Positions 51,172 to 59,183 of a stretch of DNA of 64,000 nucleotides are shown piece by piece. Source of the DNA: JANMOK01 sp031415055 (GTDB lineage: Bacteria; Pseudomonadota; Alphaproteobacteria; Rhodobacterales; Rhodobacteraceae); the NCBI GenBank assembly GCA_031415055.1, contig JANOQZ010000018.1, positions 36,598-100,597 on the forward strand. Reading direction: 5' to 3'. Within the stretch, counting starts at the first letter, position 1; each line of letters opens with the position of its first letter. Made by a program: the position numbers and the translations under genes. The notes below the pieces were generated by a model. It was not told the origin of the DNA. It saw only the letters and a program-made list of their open reading frames with translations, and made no database searches.

Positions 51172-51846
51172 ATGGTGGACGAAGGGGACGAACGGATCCA
51201 CGCGCCAATTGGGTTGAGTGACCCTAGCCGGTTGTTGGCACTGTCGGACGGCGTCTTTGCGATCATTATGACCTTGCTGGTGTTGGAACTGCGTGTTCCC
51301 CAGCATTTGAGTGAAGGCGAATTGTGGTCGGTCTTGTTAAATGCTGCGCCGACATTTGCCGCCTATGTTTTTGGATTTCTTTTGGCCGGCGTCTATTGGA
51401 TTGGCCATCGCGACTTGTTCAACCGGGTCAGAATCGTCAGCTATGGTGTGCTTTGGTTGAACATCGTCTTTTTGATGATCGCCTCTCTGATCCCGTTTGG
51501 CGCTGGTTTGTTGGGCCATTATCCTTATTCGCCAACGGTTTTGGCAATTTATGGTGTTCTGTTGGCCGCGCTGGCGACCTGTCGGTTGGTAATTTACCGC
51601 TTTGTGACAGCGCATGTCGAATTGCTATACGCTCCGGTGCCGCCAATACTTCGGCGGCGGGTGACCCAAGTCATGGTCTTTGCCATCGTCGCGTTCAGTT
51701 TCTGCGTTGCTGTTGGTCGTTTCGTTAATCCATTGGTGGTGCTAACCATATATGGCGTGACACCGGTCATTTTTGTGACCGCGATAACACGCATCAGCCG
51801 AAACTGGCACCGGTCTGAACATCGGCGTCATCTTTCGACCAACTAA
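51172..51846 (+). CDS. TMEM175-like (DUF1211) membrane protein, putative potassium channel
   Basis: A 224-aa membrane protein. The hallmark of TMEM175/DUF1211, LLALSDGVFAIIMTLLVLELRVP, lies in the first helix (residues ~21-43), followed by four or five further helices (AYVFGFLLAGVYWIGH, VLWLNIVFLMIASLIPFGAGLL, VLAIYGVLLAALATCRLVIY, VMVFAIVAFSFCVAV, FVNPLVVLTIYGVTPVIFV). Bacterial members form K+-permeable channels. ATG 51172 follows GGACGGGGACG. It lies 109 bp after the MttB gene, on the same strand but probably a separate unit. Confidence 0.85.
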   Translation: MVDEGDERIHAPIGLSDPSRLLALSDGVFAIIMTLLVLELRVPQHLSEGELWSVLLNAAPTFAAYVFGFLLAGVYWIGHRDLFNRVRIVSYGVLWLNIVFLMIASLIPFGAGLLGHYPYSPTVLAIYGVLLAALATCRLVIYRFVTAHVELLYAPVPPILRRRVTQVMVFAIVAFSFCVAVGRFVNPLVVLTIYGVTPVIFVTAITRISRNWHRSEHRRHLSTN

Positions 51847-51901
51847 GGCGGCAACGCCGTGGTGCGCACCTAGGAATTGAGACCGGCCAGCGGACAAGCG
51901 G

Positions 51902-52357
51902 TCAGCTTCGCATTTTTGCAAAAAAATCAGCCAGCAATTCGGCGCATTCGGTTTCCCTCATTCCCCCATAGACCTGCGGTTTATGGTGCGCTTGCGGGTG
52001 GCTGAATATCCTTGGCCCCTGTTCAATCCCCCCCGATTTCGGGTCAAAAACCCCGTAGTACAGCCGGTTGATGCGGGCGGCCGAGATTATGGCAGCGCAG
52101 GCGGGGCAGGGTTCGAGGGTGACGTAGAGGTCGAGGTTGCTAAGGCGCTCGGATTTCAAAGCCAAACAAGCGGCCCTAATCGCCAAAGTTTCCGCATGAG
52201 CCGAAGGATCCAATAACTCTCGCGTCCTGTTTCCAGCTTGGGCGATAATCCGGTTGGTTGCCGGGTCAATTATCACAGCCCCTACAGGCACTTCGCCGCG
52301 AATTGCGGCTGCGCGAGCCTCGTCCAAGGCGATGTCCATGAAACTGATGAAGGGCAT
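51902..52357 (-). CDS. tadA: tRNA-specific adenosine deaminase
   Basis: Deaminates A34 to inosine in the anticodon of tRNA-Arg(ACG). It is 151 aa. The zinc-deaminase motif is H54-A-E56 in PSAHAETLAIR, with PCPAC (C84, C87) in TLEPCPACAAII. It is divergent from rluB by ~50 bp. The length is normal and all catalytic residues are present. Confidence 0.95.
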   Translation of the reverse strand: MPFISFMDIALDEARAAAIRGEVPVGAVIIDPATNRIIAQAGNRTRELLDPSAHAETLAIRAACLALKSERLSNLDLYVTLEPCPACAAIISAARINRLYYGVFDPKSGGIEQGPRIFSHPQAHHKPQVYGGMRETECAELLADFFAKMRS

Positions 52358-52406
52358 ATGCTTGTTTCGCTTGGCCTAAGCATGACTGCGGTGTAAGGCC
52401 AGTCGC

Positions 52407-53249
52407 ATGAATGACAGCGAATTTCAAGGCGAGCGGATCGCCAAGGTTTTGGCCCGTGCAGGCGTTGCTTCGCGTCGCGTGGCCGAACGGATGATCGAGG
52501 ATGGGCGGGTGTCGGTGAACGGCAAGGTCTTGTCGTCTGCGGCGCTGAATGTGGTGCCGAGCGACCGGATTTTGGTCGATGGTAAGCCGATTGCCGCCAA
52601 GGAACCGACGCGGCTGTGGCTGTTTCACAAGCCGACTGGCTTGGTGACAAGCGATAATGACGAGAAGGGGCGCAACACGGTTTACGATGTTTTGCCCAAG
52701 GATTTGCCGCGCGTGATGTCGGTGGGGCGGCTGGATTTGACCTCGGAAGGGCTGCTGCTGCTGACCAATGACGGCGAGTTGAAGCGCAAGTTGGAACTGC
52801 CCTCGACGGGGTGGACGAGGCGTTATCGCGTGCGTTGCAAAGGCACGCCGACTGAGGCGATGATAGCGCCTTTGCGCAAGGGGATGACGGTGGAAGGTGA
52901 GCGGTTCCAAGGCATGACGGTCGAGATTGACCGCCAGCAGGGCGCGAATGCTTGGCTGACGATTGGGCTGAAGGAAGGCAAGAACCGCGAGATTCGGCGG
53001 GCATTGGAGGCGGTTGGGCTGGAAGTGAACCGGCTGATTAGGGTGAGTTACGGGCCGTTTCAGTTGGGCGAGTTGCCCAAAGGCGCGGTCGAGGAAGTGC
53101 GGCCCAAGGTCTTGCGCGACCAGTTGGGGATCGAGCGCGAGGTTTCTGAGGGACCGAAAGTGTTAGCGTCGCCGACGCCGAAGGTGCGAAGGATTGGGGC
53201 GAAAAGTGCCAATCCGAGCGCCAGTTTGCGTGGGGCGCGGAAGCGGTGA
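52407..53249 (+). CDS. rluB: Ribosomal large subunit pseudouridine synthase B-like
   Basis: RsuA/RluB/RluE-type pseudouridine synthase of 280 aa, probably modifying 23S rRNA position 2605 (E. coli numbering). An N-terminal S4 domain (ERIAKVLARAGVASRRVAERMIEDGRVSVNGKVL) is followed by the catalytic segment VGRLDLTSEGLLLLTNDGEL with the active-site Asp, and KEGKNREIRRALEAVGLEVNRLIRVSYGPF. The C-terminal ~40 residues are basic. It overlaps the amidase gene by 4 nt. RluB is favoured over RsuA by the basic tail and the sequence as a whole. Confidence 0.9.
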   Translation: MNDSEFQGERIAKVLARAGVASRRVAERMIEDGRVSVNGKVLSSAALNVVPSDRILVDGKPIAAKEPTRLWLFHKPTGLVTSDNDEKGRNTVYDVLPKDLPRVMSVGRLDLTSEGLLLLTNDGELKRKLELPSTGWTRRYRVRCKGTPTEAMIAPLRKGMTVEGERFQGMTVEIDRQQGANAWLTIGLKEGKNREIRRALEAVGLEVNRLIRVSYGPFQLGELPKGAVEEVRPKVLRDQLGIEREVSEGPKVLASPTPKVRRIGAKSANPSASLRGARKR

Positions 53250-53746
53250 TTTCGCGTCCGTCGCCAAATTTTGGTGAGCGTCGGGGCGGGGTTTTGCCTT
53301 CGATGGTGGTAATTCACTATACCGGCATGGGAACCTGTGAGGCGGCGATAGAGCGGCTTTGCTCGGTCGAATCCGCGGTTTCCTGCCACTATCTCATTTC
53401 CGAAAAGGGCGAAGTGTTGCAACTGGTCGATGAGGCCAGGCGGGCTTGGCATGCAGGGGTCGGGTCTTGGGGGGGCATTACGGATGTGAATTCGGCTTCC
53501 ATCGGTATCGAGCTGGCCAATCCCGGGCCGTTGGCAGGGTTTCCACCCTTTACGGAGCCGCAAATGGCAGCTTTGGAGGGGGTTTTGGCGGCGGTTTTGG
53601 CGCGTTGGAACATCATGCCCGAAAACGTGGTCGGCCATTGCGATACCGCACCGGGGCGCAAGTTTGATCCGGGGGCGAAGTTTGATTGGGCGCGACTTGA
53701 ACTGAATAGCTTGGCTCAGCGCCGGTTTCTTCGACCAAAGTCTTAA
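53246..53746 (+). CDS. N-acetylmuramoyl-L-alanine amidase, AmpD-like
   Basis: A 166-aa zinc amidase_2 domain protein starting at GTG 53246 inside the rluB stop. Metal ligands are H24 in VVIHYTGM, and H and D in VVGHCDTAPGRKFDPG near the C-terminus. SCHYLISEKGEVLQLVDEARRAWHAG and ASIGIELANPG are typical. There is no signal peptide, so it is probably a cytosolic AmpD that recycles anhydro-muropeptides, rather than a secreted autolysin. Coupling with rluB is by position only. Confidence 0.9.
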   Translation: MISRPSPNFGERRGGVLPSMVVIHYTGMGTCEAAIERLCSVESAVSCHYLISEKGEVLQLVDEARRAWHAGVGSWGGITDVNSASIGIELANPGPLAGFPPFTEPQMAALEGVLAAVLARWNIMPENVVGHCDTAPGRKFDPGAKFDWARLELNSLAQRRFLRPKS

Positions 53747-53877
53747 GGCGCGTTAGACTTCGGTCGACGATTTCGGCGGACCTTGGGCGGTTCACATTGT
53801 TGGAATTTGACTTCAAGTTCCCTCTAGGTACCGGGACATCAGATACTTGGTATCGCCTCCACAGGAAGGAATGAACA

Positions 53878-54102
53878 ATGACAAAAAAAGTGATTGCCGC
53901 TGCTTTGAGCGCTTTTGTTCTGGTCACCAGTTTTCCGGTTGCTGGTTTGGCCGCTGTCGATTCAACCGGTTGGCAGAATATGCCCCAAGCATCGTTTGAC
54001 GGCACCTGGACCGACGAAGCCCGTCGCAGGCCGCGTGTGCCGGGCGGGTCGGGCTGTGATGATCCCGATGACATTCGCGAGCATCCGGAGTGCCGCGTCT
54101 GA
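53878..54102 (+). CDS. Small secreted protein of unknown function
   Basis: A 74-aa precursor with a good Sec signal peptide (TKKVIAAALSAFVLVTSFPVAGLAA, cleavage near residue 26) and an AAGGAATGAACA leader before ATG. The mature ~48 residues are rich in charged residues and Pro/Arg (DEARRRPRVPGGSGCDDPDDIREHPECRV) with two cysteines that could form a disulfide. I do not recognise the family. It lies between the amidase and rnpB with a strong hairpin ~60 bp downstream, so it is a separate transcription unit. Confidence 0.6.
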   Translation: MTKKVIAAALSAFVLVTSFPVAGLAAVDSTGWQNMPQASFDGTWTDEARRRPRVPGGSGCDDPDDIREHPECRV

Positions 54103-54163
54103 CCGAATGTGATGCGACGAACCGCGTTGGTTGAGTCCCCCCGATGCTGACGCAATACTAAGG

Positions 54164-54194
54164 GCGGCCCGGTCAAAATGCTTGACCGGGCCGC
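54164..54194 (+). terminator. Strong hairpin terminator after the small secreted protein
   Basis: A perfect 13-bp stem (gcggcccggtcaa / ttgaccgggccgc) with a 5-nt loop, followed by the mildly T-rich ttgtcgatt. It lies between the small gene and rnpB and should isolate rnpB from upstream transcription. Confidence 0.7.
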
Positions 54195-54220
54195 TTGTCG
54201 ATTGCATATGACGCCGGTGC

Positions 54221-54605
54221 GGATGGCTGGATGATCGCGAGTTTAGGCTCGAGGAAAGTCCGGACTCCAGGGTAAAACGGCGCCGGGTAACGCCCGGCCG
54301 GAGCAATCCGAGGGAAAGCGCCACAGAAAAGAAACTACCTTCGATCTGACGGGTGCCGCGAGGCACCCAATCAAGTCGGGGGTAAAGGTGAAACGGTGGG
54401 GTAAGAGCCCACCGCAGACCGGGCAACCGGAATGGCACGGCAAGCCCCGCCAGGAGCAACGCCAAATAGGGGCCTCGCGGGACTTGTGCCCGGGTTTATC
54501 CGCCCAGGGGTCCGGGTTGGCGGCTTGAGCAGTTTGGTAACAAGCTGCCCAGATGAATGATCGTCGGGCCTTCGGGCCTCACAGAATCCGGCTTATAGGC
54601 CATCC
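54221..54605 (+). ncRNA. rnpB: RNase P RNA
   Basis: Catalytic RNA of RNase P, which trims tRNA 5' ends. The conserved core is visible: GAGGAAAGTCCGGACTCC near the 5' end, ACAGAAAAGAAACTACC in the middle, ACGGCAAG/AGAGCCCACCG segments, and CAGAATCCGGCTTATAGGCC at the 3' end, which contains the tRNA CCA-pairing GG and the P4 strand. Terminal P1 pairs ggatggc (54221) with gccatcc (54605). Length of ~385 nt is normal for alphaproteobacterial type A. It is followed by no obvious T-rich terminator. Confidence 0.96.
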
Positions 54606-55211
54606 GCACAGGATTTTCAGATTGCGCGCACGCGTGCCATATCGTGTAAATTATTGATATTGAACGATTTAATTCTTGAAATTAACCAAATATTCATACA
54701 TGTCCAGCGCTGGGGACTGGATATTTGGGCCATCCGGAATAACAATGAAGTACAGCGATTGCATCGGTAACGACTGGCCCAGACGCATGAACGCAAGGCG
54801 CTTGGGCCTGTGGAATTCGGTATTCATAACGTTCGCACAGGGTAATTTTATCGGGATGCGGCGCTAAAAACAGGATTGGCCTATATTTGAATTCCCCACC
54901 CCTGACCCCGCGAATTGACCCGTGGCAATTCGCGGCCACACCCCCAGACAAGAAGACCGGACGAGCGGCCCCGCCGGTCGTCCAGCGCCCGACCGCCCCT
55001 TCGGCGGGCGCTTCGCACCCACCGGCGGTCAGGCACTGGCCTCGCGTTAAGGCACATCAAGCCCACCGGTTTGGCGGGCGTCGCGTGGAAGGCGCTGTCG
55101 AATGTCCCCCGGACATTCTCCCCGGTGCTGCGCACCGTCGCGCCTTGGCGGGCGTTGTAGGGGACGGGTTTTTCGGAATTGTTCAGTGTGGTGCGATTTT
55201 GTTCAAGATGT
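54606..55211. other. 606-bp region with no supported gene; AT-rich then GC-rich hairpin-dense
   Basis: The first half (54606-54880) is AT-rich around 54645-54700 and includes a 63-codon + frame from TTG 54676 without a family match. The second half (54887-55170) is visibly GC-rich and full of inverted repeats: ccgcgaattg / caattcgcgg at 54908-54935, and agcgcccg / cgggcgct around 54984-55012. A 114-codon - frame (54881-55225) is arginine-rich and looks like a GC-bias artefact. Lies immediately 3' of tupA, where permease genes would be expected. Confidence 0.5.
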
Positions 55212-56018
55212 TCACCGCACCGCATTCGGATAAAACAATTGCTGGCCGTTGATCTGGTAGGCGGCGATCAGGCCTTGGCCGTGCGGTGAGCGCAGCCATT
55301 CGGAGAATGTGGTGGCATCGGCGATATTGGCGTGGGGAAACTTGTCGGGATTGACGACGATAACACCGTATTGGTTGAACAGGTCCTTGTCGTCTTCAAA
55401 CACTATTTTGGCGTCCTGTTTGTCTTCGTAAGCAATCCATGTGGCGCGGTCCGACAGGGTGTAGCCTTGCAGTTCGACAGCCATGCGCAAAGTTGCGCCC
55501 ATGCCGGAACCAGAGGAACGATACCAAGCGGCGTCCGCAGGAAGCTTTTCGATGGCGGCGGCGGCCCAGAGTTTGAGCTCTTTCTTATGGGTGCCGCTAT
55601 CATCGCCGCGTGAAACGAATATGGCTTTGCCCTGCGCCATTTCGGTTATTGCTGCGTTGAGGTCGACATAGTCGGCGATGTGCAGCGGGTCGGCTTTCGG
55701 TCCGATGACGACGAAATCGTTATACATCAGGTCAAACCTCGCTGACCCATAGCCCTCGGCGACGAAGATTTCCTCGTCGGCCTTGGAATGAACCAGCAGC
55801 ACATCCGCGTCACCGTTCTGCGCGTTTTTGATCGCTTGCCCGGTACCGGCAGCGACGACATTGACCTTGATTCCGGTTTCGGCTTCGAACAGTGGCAGCA
55901 GATATTCGTAGATGCCCGAATCTTGAGTTGAGGTTGTCGATTGCACCAGTATGGTGCCTGCGAAGGCCTGTAAGGCTAGGGTCGTAAAAACAGCAGCAAG
56001 GGCGAGCGGGCGGGACAT
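55212..56018 (-). CDS. tupA: Tungstate ABC transporter substrate-binding protein
   Basis: A 268-aa periplasmic protein with a Sec signal peptide (SRPLALAAVFTTLALQAFAG). The TupA/WtpA-like signature TTSTQDSGIYEYLLPLFEAETGIKVNVVAAGTGQAI and the later NDFVVIGPKADP, RGDDSGTHKKELKLW match TupA closely; tungstate specificity is the usual assignment. ATG 56018 has AAGGA 8 nt upstream. It is divergent from a ModE-like gene. The permease (tupB) and ATPase (tupC) that normally follow are absent from the window, so this is an orphan here. Confidence 0.9.
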   Translation of the reverse strand: MSRPLALAAVFTTLALQAFAGTILVQSTTSTQDSGIYEYLLPLFEAETGIKVNVVAAGTGQAIKNAQNGDADVLLVHSKADEEIFVAEGYGSARFDLMYNDFVVIGPKADPLHIADYVDLNAAITEMAQGKAIFVSRGDDSGTHKKELKLWAAAAIEKLPADAAWYRSSGSGMGATLRMAVELQGYTLSDRATWIAYEDKQDAKIVFEDDKDLFNQYGVIVVNPDKFPHANIADATTFSEWLRSPHGQGLIAAYQINGQQLFYPNAVR

Positions 56019-56085
56019 TGCCAAATCCTTGTTATGTCAAACTGAGCATGTCGTATCTGTGCCAAAGTATTTTGAATAGGCCAAA

Positions 56086-56099
56086 CTCGACATATCGAG
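56086..56099. promoter_or_regulatory. Candidate operator in tupA / modE-like divergent spacer
   Basis: CTCGA-CATA-TCGAG is a 5-bp inverted repeat 7 bp before the ModE-like ATG, overlapping its Shine-Dalgarno side. As ModE-type proteins bind short palindromes in the promoters they share with transporter genes, it is a possible autoregulatory site. Confidence 0.3.
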
Positions 56100-56106
56100 A
56101 GGAAAC

Positions 56107-56490
56107 ATGAGTCGCCCAAAGGAAAAATCTGTCGATGTTGAGAAACTAAAACACCCCGGCCTGCGGGTGAAAATATTTGTGCATACCAATATGATTGGCA
56201 CCGGCAAAATCGAATTGTTGCGTCTGGTCGGCGAGACCGGCTCGATCACTGGTGCGGCCAAGGCCATGGGGCTGGGCTATCGGCGGACGTGGTTCTTGCT
56301 GGAGACCTTGCAGGGGTGCTTTGCCGAGCCATTGTTTGTGAGTTCGCGTGGCGGGGCGGATTCGGGGGGGACGGTGCTGACGGATTTGGGGCGCGAGTTG
56401 TTGCAGCGTTATGATGCCGAGGAGATCAAACTTCGTGCGGCGGCGGCGGAGTTTCTGGCTTGGCTGGAGACCAAGCAGGCGAGTTCCTAG
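56107..56490 (+). CDS. ModE N-terminal-type winged-helix regulator (short)
   Basis: A 127-aa protein consisting of one LysR-like winged helix as in ModE: KIELLRLVGETGSITGAAKAMGLGYRRTWFLLETLQ (helix-turn-helix ~34-69), then SSRGGADSGGTVLTDLGRELLQRYD. The oxyanion-binding MOP domains of full ModE (~260 aa) are absent, so it must sense molybdate/tungstate indirectly or not at all. Divergent position makes it the likely regulator of tupA. Its 3' end overlaps the following - strand gene by 4 nt. Confidence 0.85.
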   Translation: MSRPKEKSVDVEKLKHPGLRVKIFVHTNMIGTGKIELLRLVGETGSITGAAKAMGLGYRRTWFLLETLQGCFAEPLFVSSRGGADSGGTVLTDLGRELLQRYDAEEIKLRAAAAEFLAWLETKQASS

Positions 56491-56732
56491 TCGCTGGGAA
56501 CCGTGCGCAGATAGATTTCATAGTCGAGTTGCTGGCGGGTCAGGCCGGTTTCTTCCAGCACAACATCCTTGACTTGGCGCAGCAGTTCGCGGGCTTCGTT
56601 ATGGGAAACACTTTCGCAAGCCGAAGCGGCTTTCAGCACGTTTTCAACTTGCATGGGAATTGCAATCGTCTTTGCTGTTTGCGGTTGAACAGACTTGAAA
56701 TGGAGCGGGACAATTCGTTGCGGGTTTTTCAT
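56487..56732 (-). CDS. Hypothetical protein, 81 aa
   Basis: A short cytosolic protein MKNPQRIVPLHFKSVQPQTA, then a helical C-terminus with VENVLKAASACESVSHNEARELLRQVKDVVLEETGLTRQQLDYEIYL. No family recognised; the predicted helices are regular and codon use resembles neighbours, so it may be real. It is convergent with the ModE-like gene (4-nt overlap). Upstream (56733-57062) the sequence is AT-rich and gene-free. Confidence 0.45.
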   Translation of the reverse strand: MKNPQRIVPLHFKSVQPQTAKTIAIPMQVENVLKAASACESVSHNEARELLRQVKDVVLEETGLTRQQLDYEIYLRTVPSD

Positions 56733-57062
56733 CAGGGACTCCGCTGGCTACCGGTCAGGCGAATACTAGGCGCTTGGTCAAATTCGATTCTGTGACAATT
56801 GTCACTTTGCTTGGGCAATCGTTAACTTTAGCGAGTGTTTCTCGCCTTTGAATTGAGCACAATAGGTTGAAAATCGCGCGTCACGATTCCGTGAACGGAA
56901 TTTCTCGAATTTTTTAGACAAGTTCGACGGATTTGAATGCCACTAGATATAGTAGGAATTCAAATCTCAACTACCAATAGAGCCAAAATTGTCGGTGACA
57001 GACGAAGATTTGCGGCGAAAAGGTCAACGATTTCCGTGGTTTCTGAGATCAATGGCAAAAAT
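56733..57062. other. AT-rich gene-free spacer upstream of dcw
   Basis: Between the 81-aa gene and the MraZ boxes I find no coding region. A small hairpin attccg-tgaa-cggaat (56886-56901) followed 6 bp later by a TTTTTT run (56911-56916) looks like a terminator on the + strand. The rest is AT-rich, as expected upstream of a strong promoter. Confidence 0.4.
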
Positions 57063-57087
57063 TCCCATTGATTCCCATAAAAACCCA
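57063..57087 (-). promoter_or_regulatory. Three MraZ boxes with 10-bp spacing
   Basis: On the - strand, TGGGT at 57083-57087, TGGGA at 57073-57077 and TGGGA at 57063-57067, each separated by 5 bp, match the TGGGN-N5 direct repeats that MraZ binds in the mra promoter. The set is ~240 bp before the mraZ start codon, placing the promoter far upstream, with a long leader. Confidence 0.7.
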
Positions 57088-57094
57088 TGTTACG

Positions 57095-57300
57095 CCAAAT
57101 GCATCAGCAAACGGGAATTCTTCCCAAGGGCAACTTAGACCCACGAAACGAGCAGGTTTCATACAGGCCCCGCGCGCTGAAGAATAGAAGATCCGGCTCG
57201 GCCGGCAGGTGCGGGGGCTCCTGTCAGTCAAAACCGGACGAGCCCCACACGGGACAGTCGGCGGTTCGTGTATCCACCTGCACGAACCGCCGTTTCCATA
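57095..57300 (+). ncRNA. Structured mraZ leader, UpsM-like
   Basis: In Rhodobacter sphaeroides the dcw cluster has an uncommonly long 5' leader that yields the abundant small RNA UpsM by partial termination. Here the ~230-nt leader carries several hairpins: ggggctc / gagcccc (57214-57246), and an 11-bp stem ggcggttcgtg / cacgaaccgcc (57260-57291) with a 10-nt loop just 38 bp before mraZ. Synteny and structure suggest an UpsM homologue. Exact ends and function are inference. Confidence 0.5.
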
Positions 57301-57328
57301 TCTGGGGATACGGTCAGGAGCGCGTTAC

Positions 57329-57829
57329 TTGGGACGGAGTTTTCGAGGTGAATCGGTCCACAAAGTGGACAGCAAGGGACGCGTGTCGATCCCGGCCTCG
57401 TTTCGTCGTGCGCTTGAAGAGGGTGACCCAGATTTTGCCGCCAGTAATGTAGCGCAGGTTGTGCTGAACTATGGCGTGCGCCAGGGCGAGTGTCTGGAAG
57501 GATACACGATCACCGGCATGGAAGAGATTGACGCGCGCATTCGCAAGGTTGCGCCTTATTCTGACGAGCGCGAGTCGCTGGAATTCATGTTCAACACGCA
57601 ATCGACCTATCTGCAGTTGGACGATACCGGCCGGATCGTGATTTCGGCGCGGTTTCGAGAAATGTTTGATCTGGGCGATGAAGTGGTTTTCGCCGGGATG
57701 AACGATCGGTTCCAGATTTGGCAACCGAAGGCTTTCGAAGCGCGACGCAAGGCTATGAGCGCACAAGTGGCCAACCGCGAGGGTAAGCAAGCGGTTCTGG
57801 CGCATCTTGGCAAAGCCGCGCAGGGTTGA
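57329..57829 (+). CDS. mraZ: Transcriptional regulator MraZ
   Basis: DNA-binding regulator of the dcw cluster, 166 aa, forming a ring-shaped oligomer. Two SpoVT/AbrB-like swapped-hairpin repeats are visible, HKVDSKGRVSIPASFRRALEE near the start and LDDTGRIVISARFREMFDLGDEVVFAGMNDRFQIW. The start is taken as TTG 57329 (LGRSFRGESVHKV) because AGGAG sits 8 nt upstream and MraZ relatives begin MxRRFRGES; there is no suitable ATG. Regulated by itself at the boxes at 57063-57087. rsmH follows at once. Confidence 0.92.
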   Translation: MGRSFRGESVHKVDSKGRVSIPASFRRALEEGDPDFAASNVAQVVLNYGVRQGECLEGYTITGMEEIDARIRKVAPYSDERESLEFMFNTQSTYLQLDDTGRIVISARFREMFDLGDEVVFAGMNDRFQIWQPKAFEARRKAMSAQVANREGKQAVLAHLGKAAQG

Positions 57830-57834
57830 ACGCG

Positions 57835-58836
57835 ATGGTTCAAGGACCAGCGCATGTTCCGGTACTGATTGATCCGATCCTGTCTTTGATTGCACCGGTT
57901 ACCGGTATCTGGCTAGACGGCACCTTTGGTGCCGGCGGCTATGCGCGGGCGCTGTTGGATGCTGGCGCTGTGCGGGTGTTGGGGATTGATCGCGACCCGG
58001 ATGTCTTGGCGGCTGCCGCGGGGTGGATTGGTGAATATGGTGGTCGATTGACCCTTCATCAGGGCAAGTTTGGCGATATGGAAGCGATCTGCCGCGATGC
58101 GGGTGTGCCGCAACTGGACGGGATCGTGTTGGATATTGGCGTATCCTCGATGCAATTGGATCAGGCGGAACGCGGGTTTTCCTTTGCCAAGGACGGGCCG
58201 CTGGACATGCGGATGGAACAATCGGGGCCAAGCGCCAGTGACTTGGTGAATGGCGCGTCGGAGGAATTTCTGGCGGATATTCTGTTCCAGTTTGGCGAAG
58301 AACGCGCTTCGCGACGGATCGCGCGGAAAGTAGTTTTGGAACGGAAATCGGGTCGCATTGAACGCACGCGGGATTTGGCGCGGATTGTCGAATCGTGCTT
58401 GCCACGGCCCAAACCGGGCCAGCCGCATGCAGCGACACGGGTGTTTCAGGCCCTGCGCATTGCGGTGAATGACGAATTAGGCGAGTTGGCACGCGGGTTG
58501 ATGGCGGCTGAGGCTTTGTTGAAAGACGGTGGTCTGCTGGTCGTGGTCACTTTCCATTCGCTGGAAGACCGGATGGTGAAGAAGTTTTTCCAGTTGAGAT
58601 CCGATGAAGGGCCAAAGGGCAGTCGGTTTGCGCCTGCGATTGGCGAGGAATTGCCAAGGTTTGCACGGGTGACGCGTAAGGCGGTGATTGCGGATGATGC
58701 AGAACTGCGGCGCAACCCTAGGGCTCGGTCGGCGAAATTGCGGATTGCGCGGCGTTTGACAGCACCGGCGGGGCGGGTTGACCTGCGCTCGTTGGGATTA
58801 CCGGATTTGGATTTGTCGCGGGAGCGGTTGTTGTGA
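57835..58836 (+). CDS. rsmH: 16S rRNA m4C1402 methyltransferase
   Basis: SAM-dependent methyltransferase (MraW), 333 aa. SAM-binding GTFGAGGYARALLDAG is at about residue 35, followed by GIDRDPDVLAAA; the insertion domain and the motif VVVTFHSLEDRMVKKFFQ complete it. ATG 57835 lies 6 nt after the mraZ stop; a TTG at 57826 is less likely. Standard second gene of the dcw cluster. Its stop overlaps ftsL's GTG. Confidence 0.96.
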   Translation: MVQGPAHVPVLIDPILSLIAPVTGIWLDGTFGAGGYARALLDAGAVRVLGIDRDPDVLAAAAGWIGEYGGRLTLHQGKFGDMEAICRDAGVPQLDGIVLDIGVSSMQLDQAERGFSFAKDGPLDMRMEQSGPSASDLVNGASEEFLADILFQFGEERASRRIARKVVLERKSGRIERTRDLARIVESCLPRPKPGQPHAATRVFQALRIAVNDELGELARGLMAAEALLKDGGLLVVVTFHSLEDRMVKKFFQLRSDEGPKGSRFAPAIGEELPRFARVTRKAVIADDAELRRNPRARSAKLRIARRLTAPAGRVDLRSLGLPDLDLSRERLL

Positions 58837-59183
58837 AGGGCTCGCTGTATGTCTTTGCGATTACTGCGATTATCATCGTCGCAACTTGGGCCTATCGGGT
58901 GAATTATGACGTGCAGGATGCGCTGGGCCGGGTCGCAGATCTGCGCCGCGAGATTGCGCGCGAGCACGAGGCCATTGTGGTGCAACGTGCGGAATGGGCC
59001 TATCTCAATCGGCCCGAGCGGTTGCGCGAATTGGCGGAGTTGAACTTCAAGGCGTTGCAATTGATGCCGCTGTTGCCCGAACATTTCGCCGCGCCGGAAT
59101 CGGCGGCCTATCCGATGTCAGAATCGGCGATAACGATTGAACAGGCGGTAGCTTCGGTCGCGCCAGACGGGCAATTCCCATGA
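58833..59183 (+). CDS. ftsL: Cell division protein FtsL
   Basis: A 116-aa bitopic protein: a short N-terminus, one membrane helix (LYVFAITAIIIVATWAYRV), then a periplasmic coiled coil (DALGRVADLRREIAREHEAIVVQRAEWAYLNRPERLRELAEL). FtsL with FtsB and FtsQ activates FtsWI at the septum. GTG start 58833 overlaps the rsmH stop by 4 nt; ftsI's ATG overlaps its stop by 4 nt. The NRPERLRELAE motif is conserved in alphaproteobacterial FtsL. Confidence 0.9.
   Translation: MKGSLYVFAITAIIIVATWAYRVNYDVQDALGRVADLRREIAREHEAIVVQRAEWAYLNRPERLRELAELNFKALQLMPLLPEHFAAPESAAYPMSESAITIEQAVASVAPDGQFP

Noticed and set aside
54676..54867. 63-codon frame after rnpB
   Set aside because: TTG start without ribosome site, no family resemblance, atypical composition; not supported.
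54881..55225. 114-codon Arg/Gly-rich - strand frame
   Set aside because: Overlaps the tupA 3' end and arises from GC-rich hairpin DNA; no start context or homology recognised.
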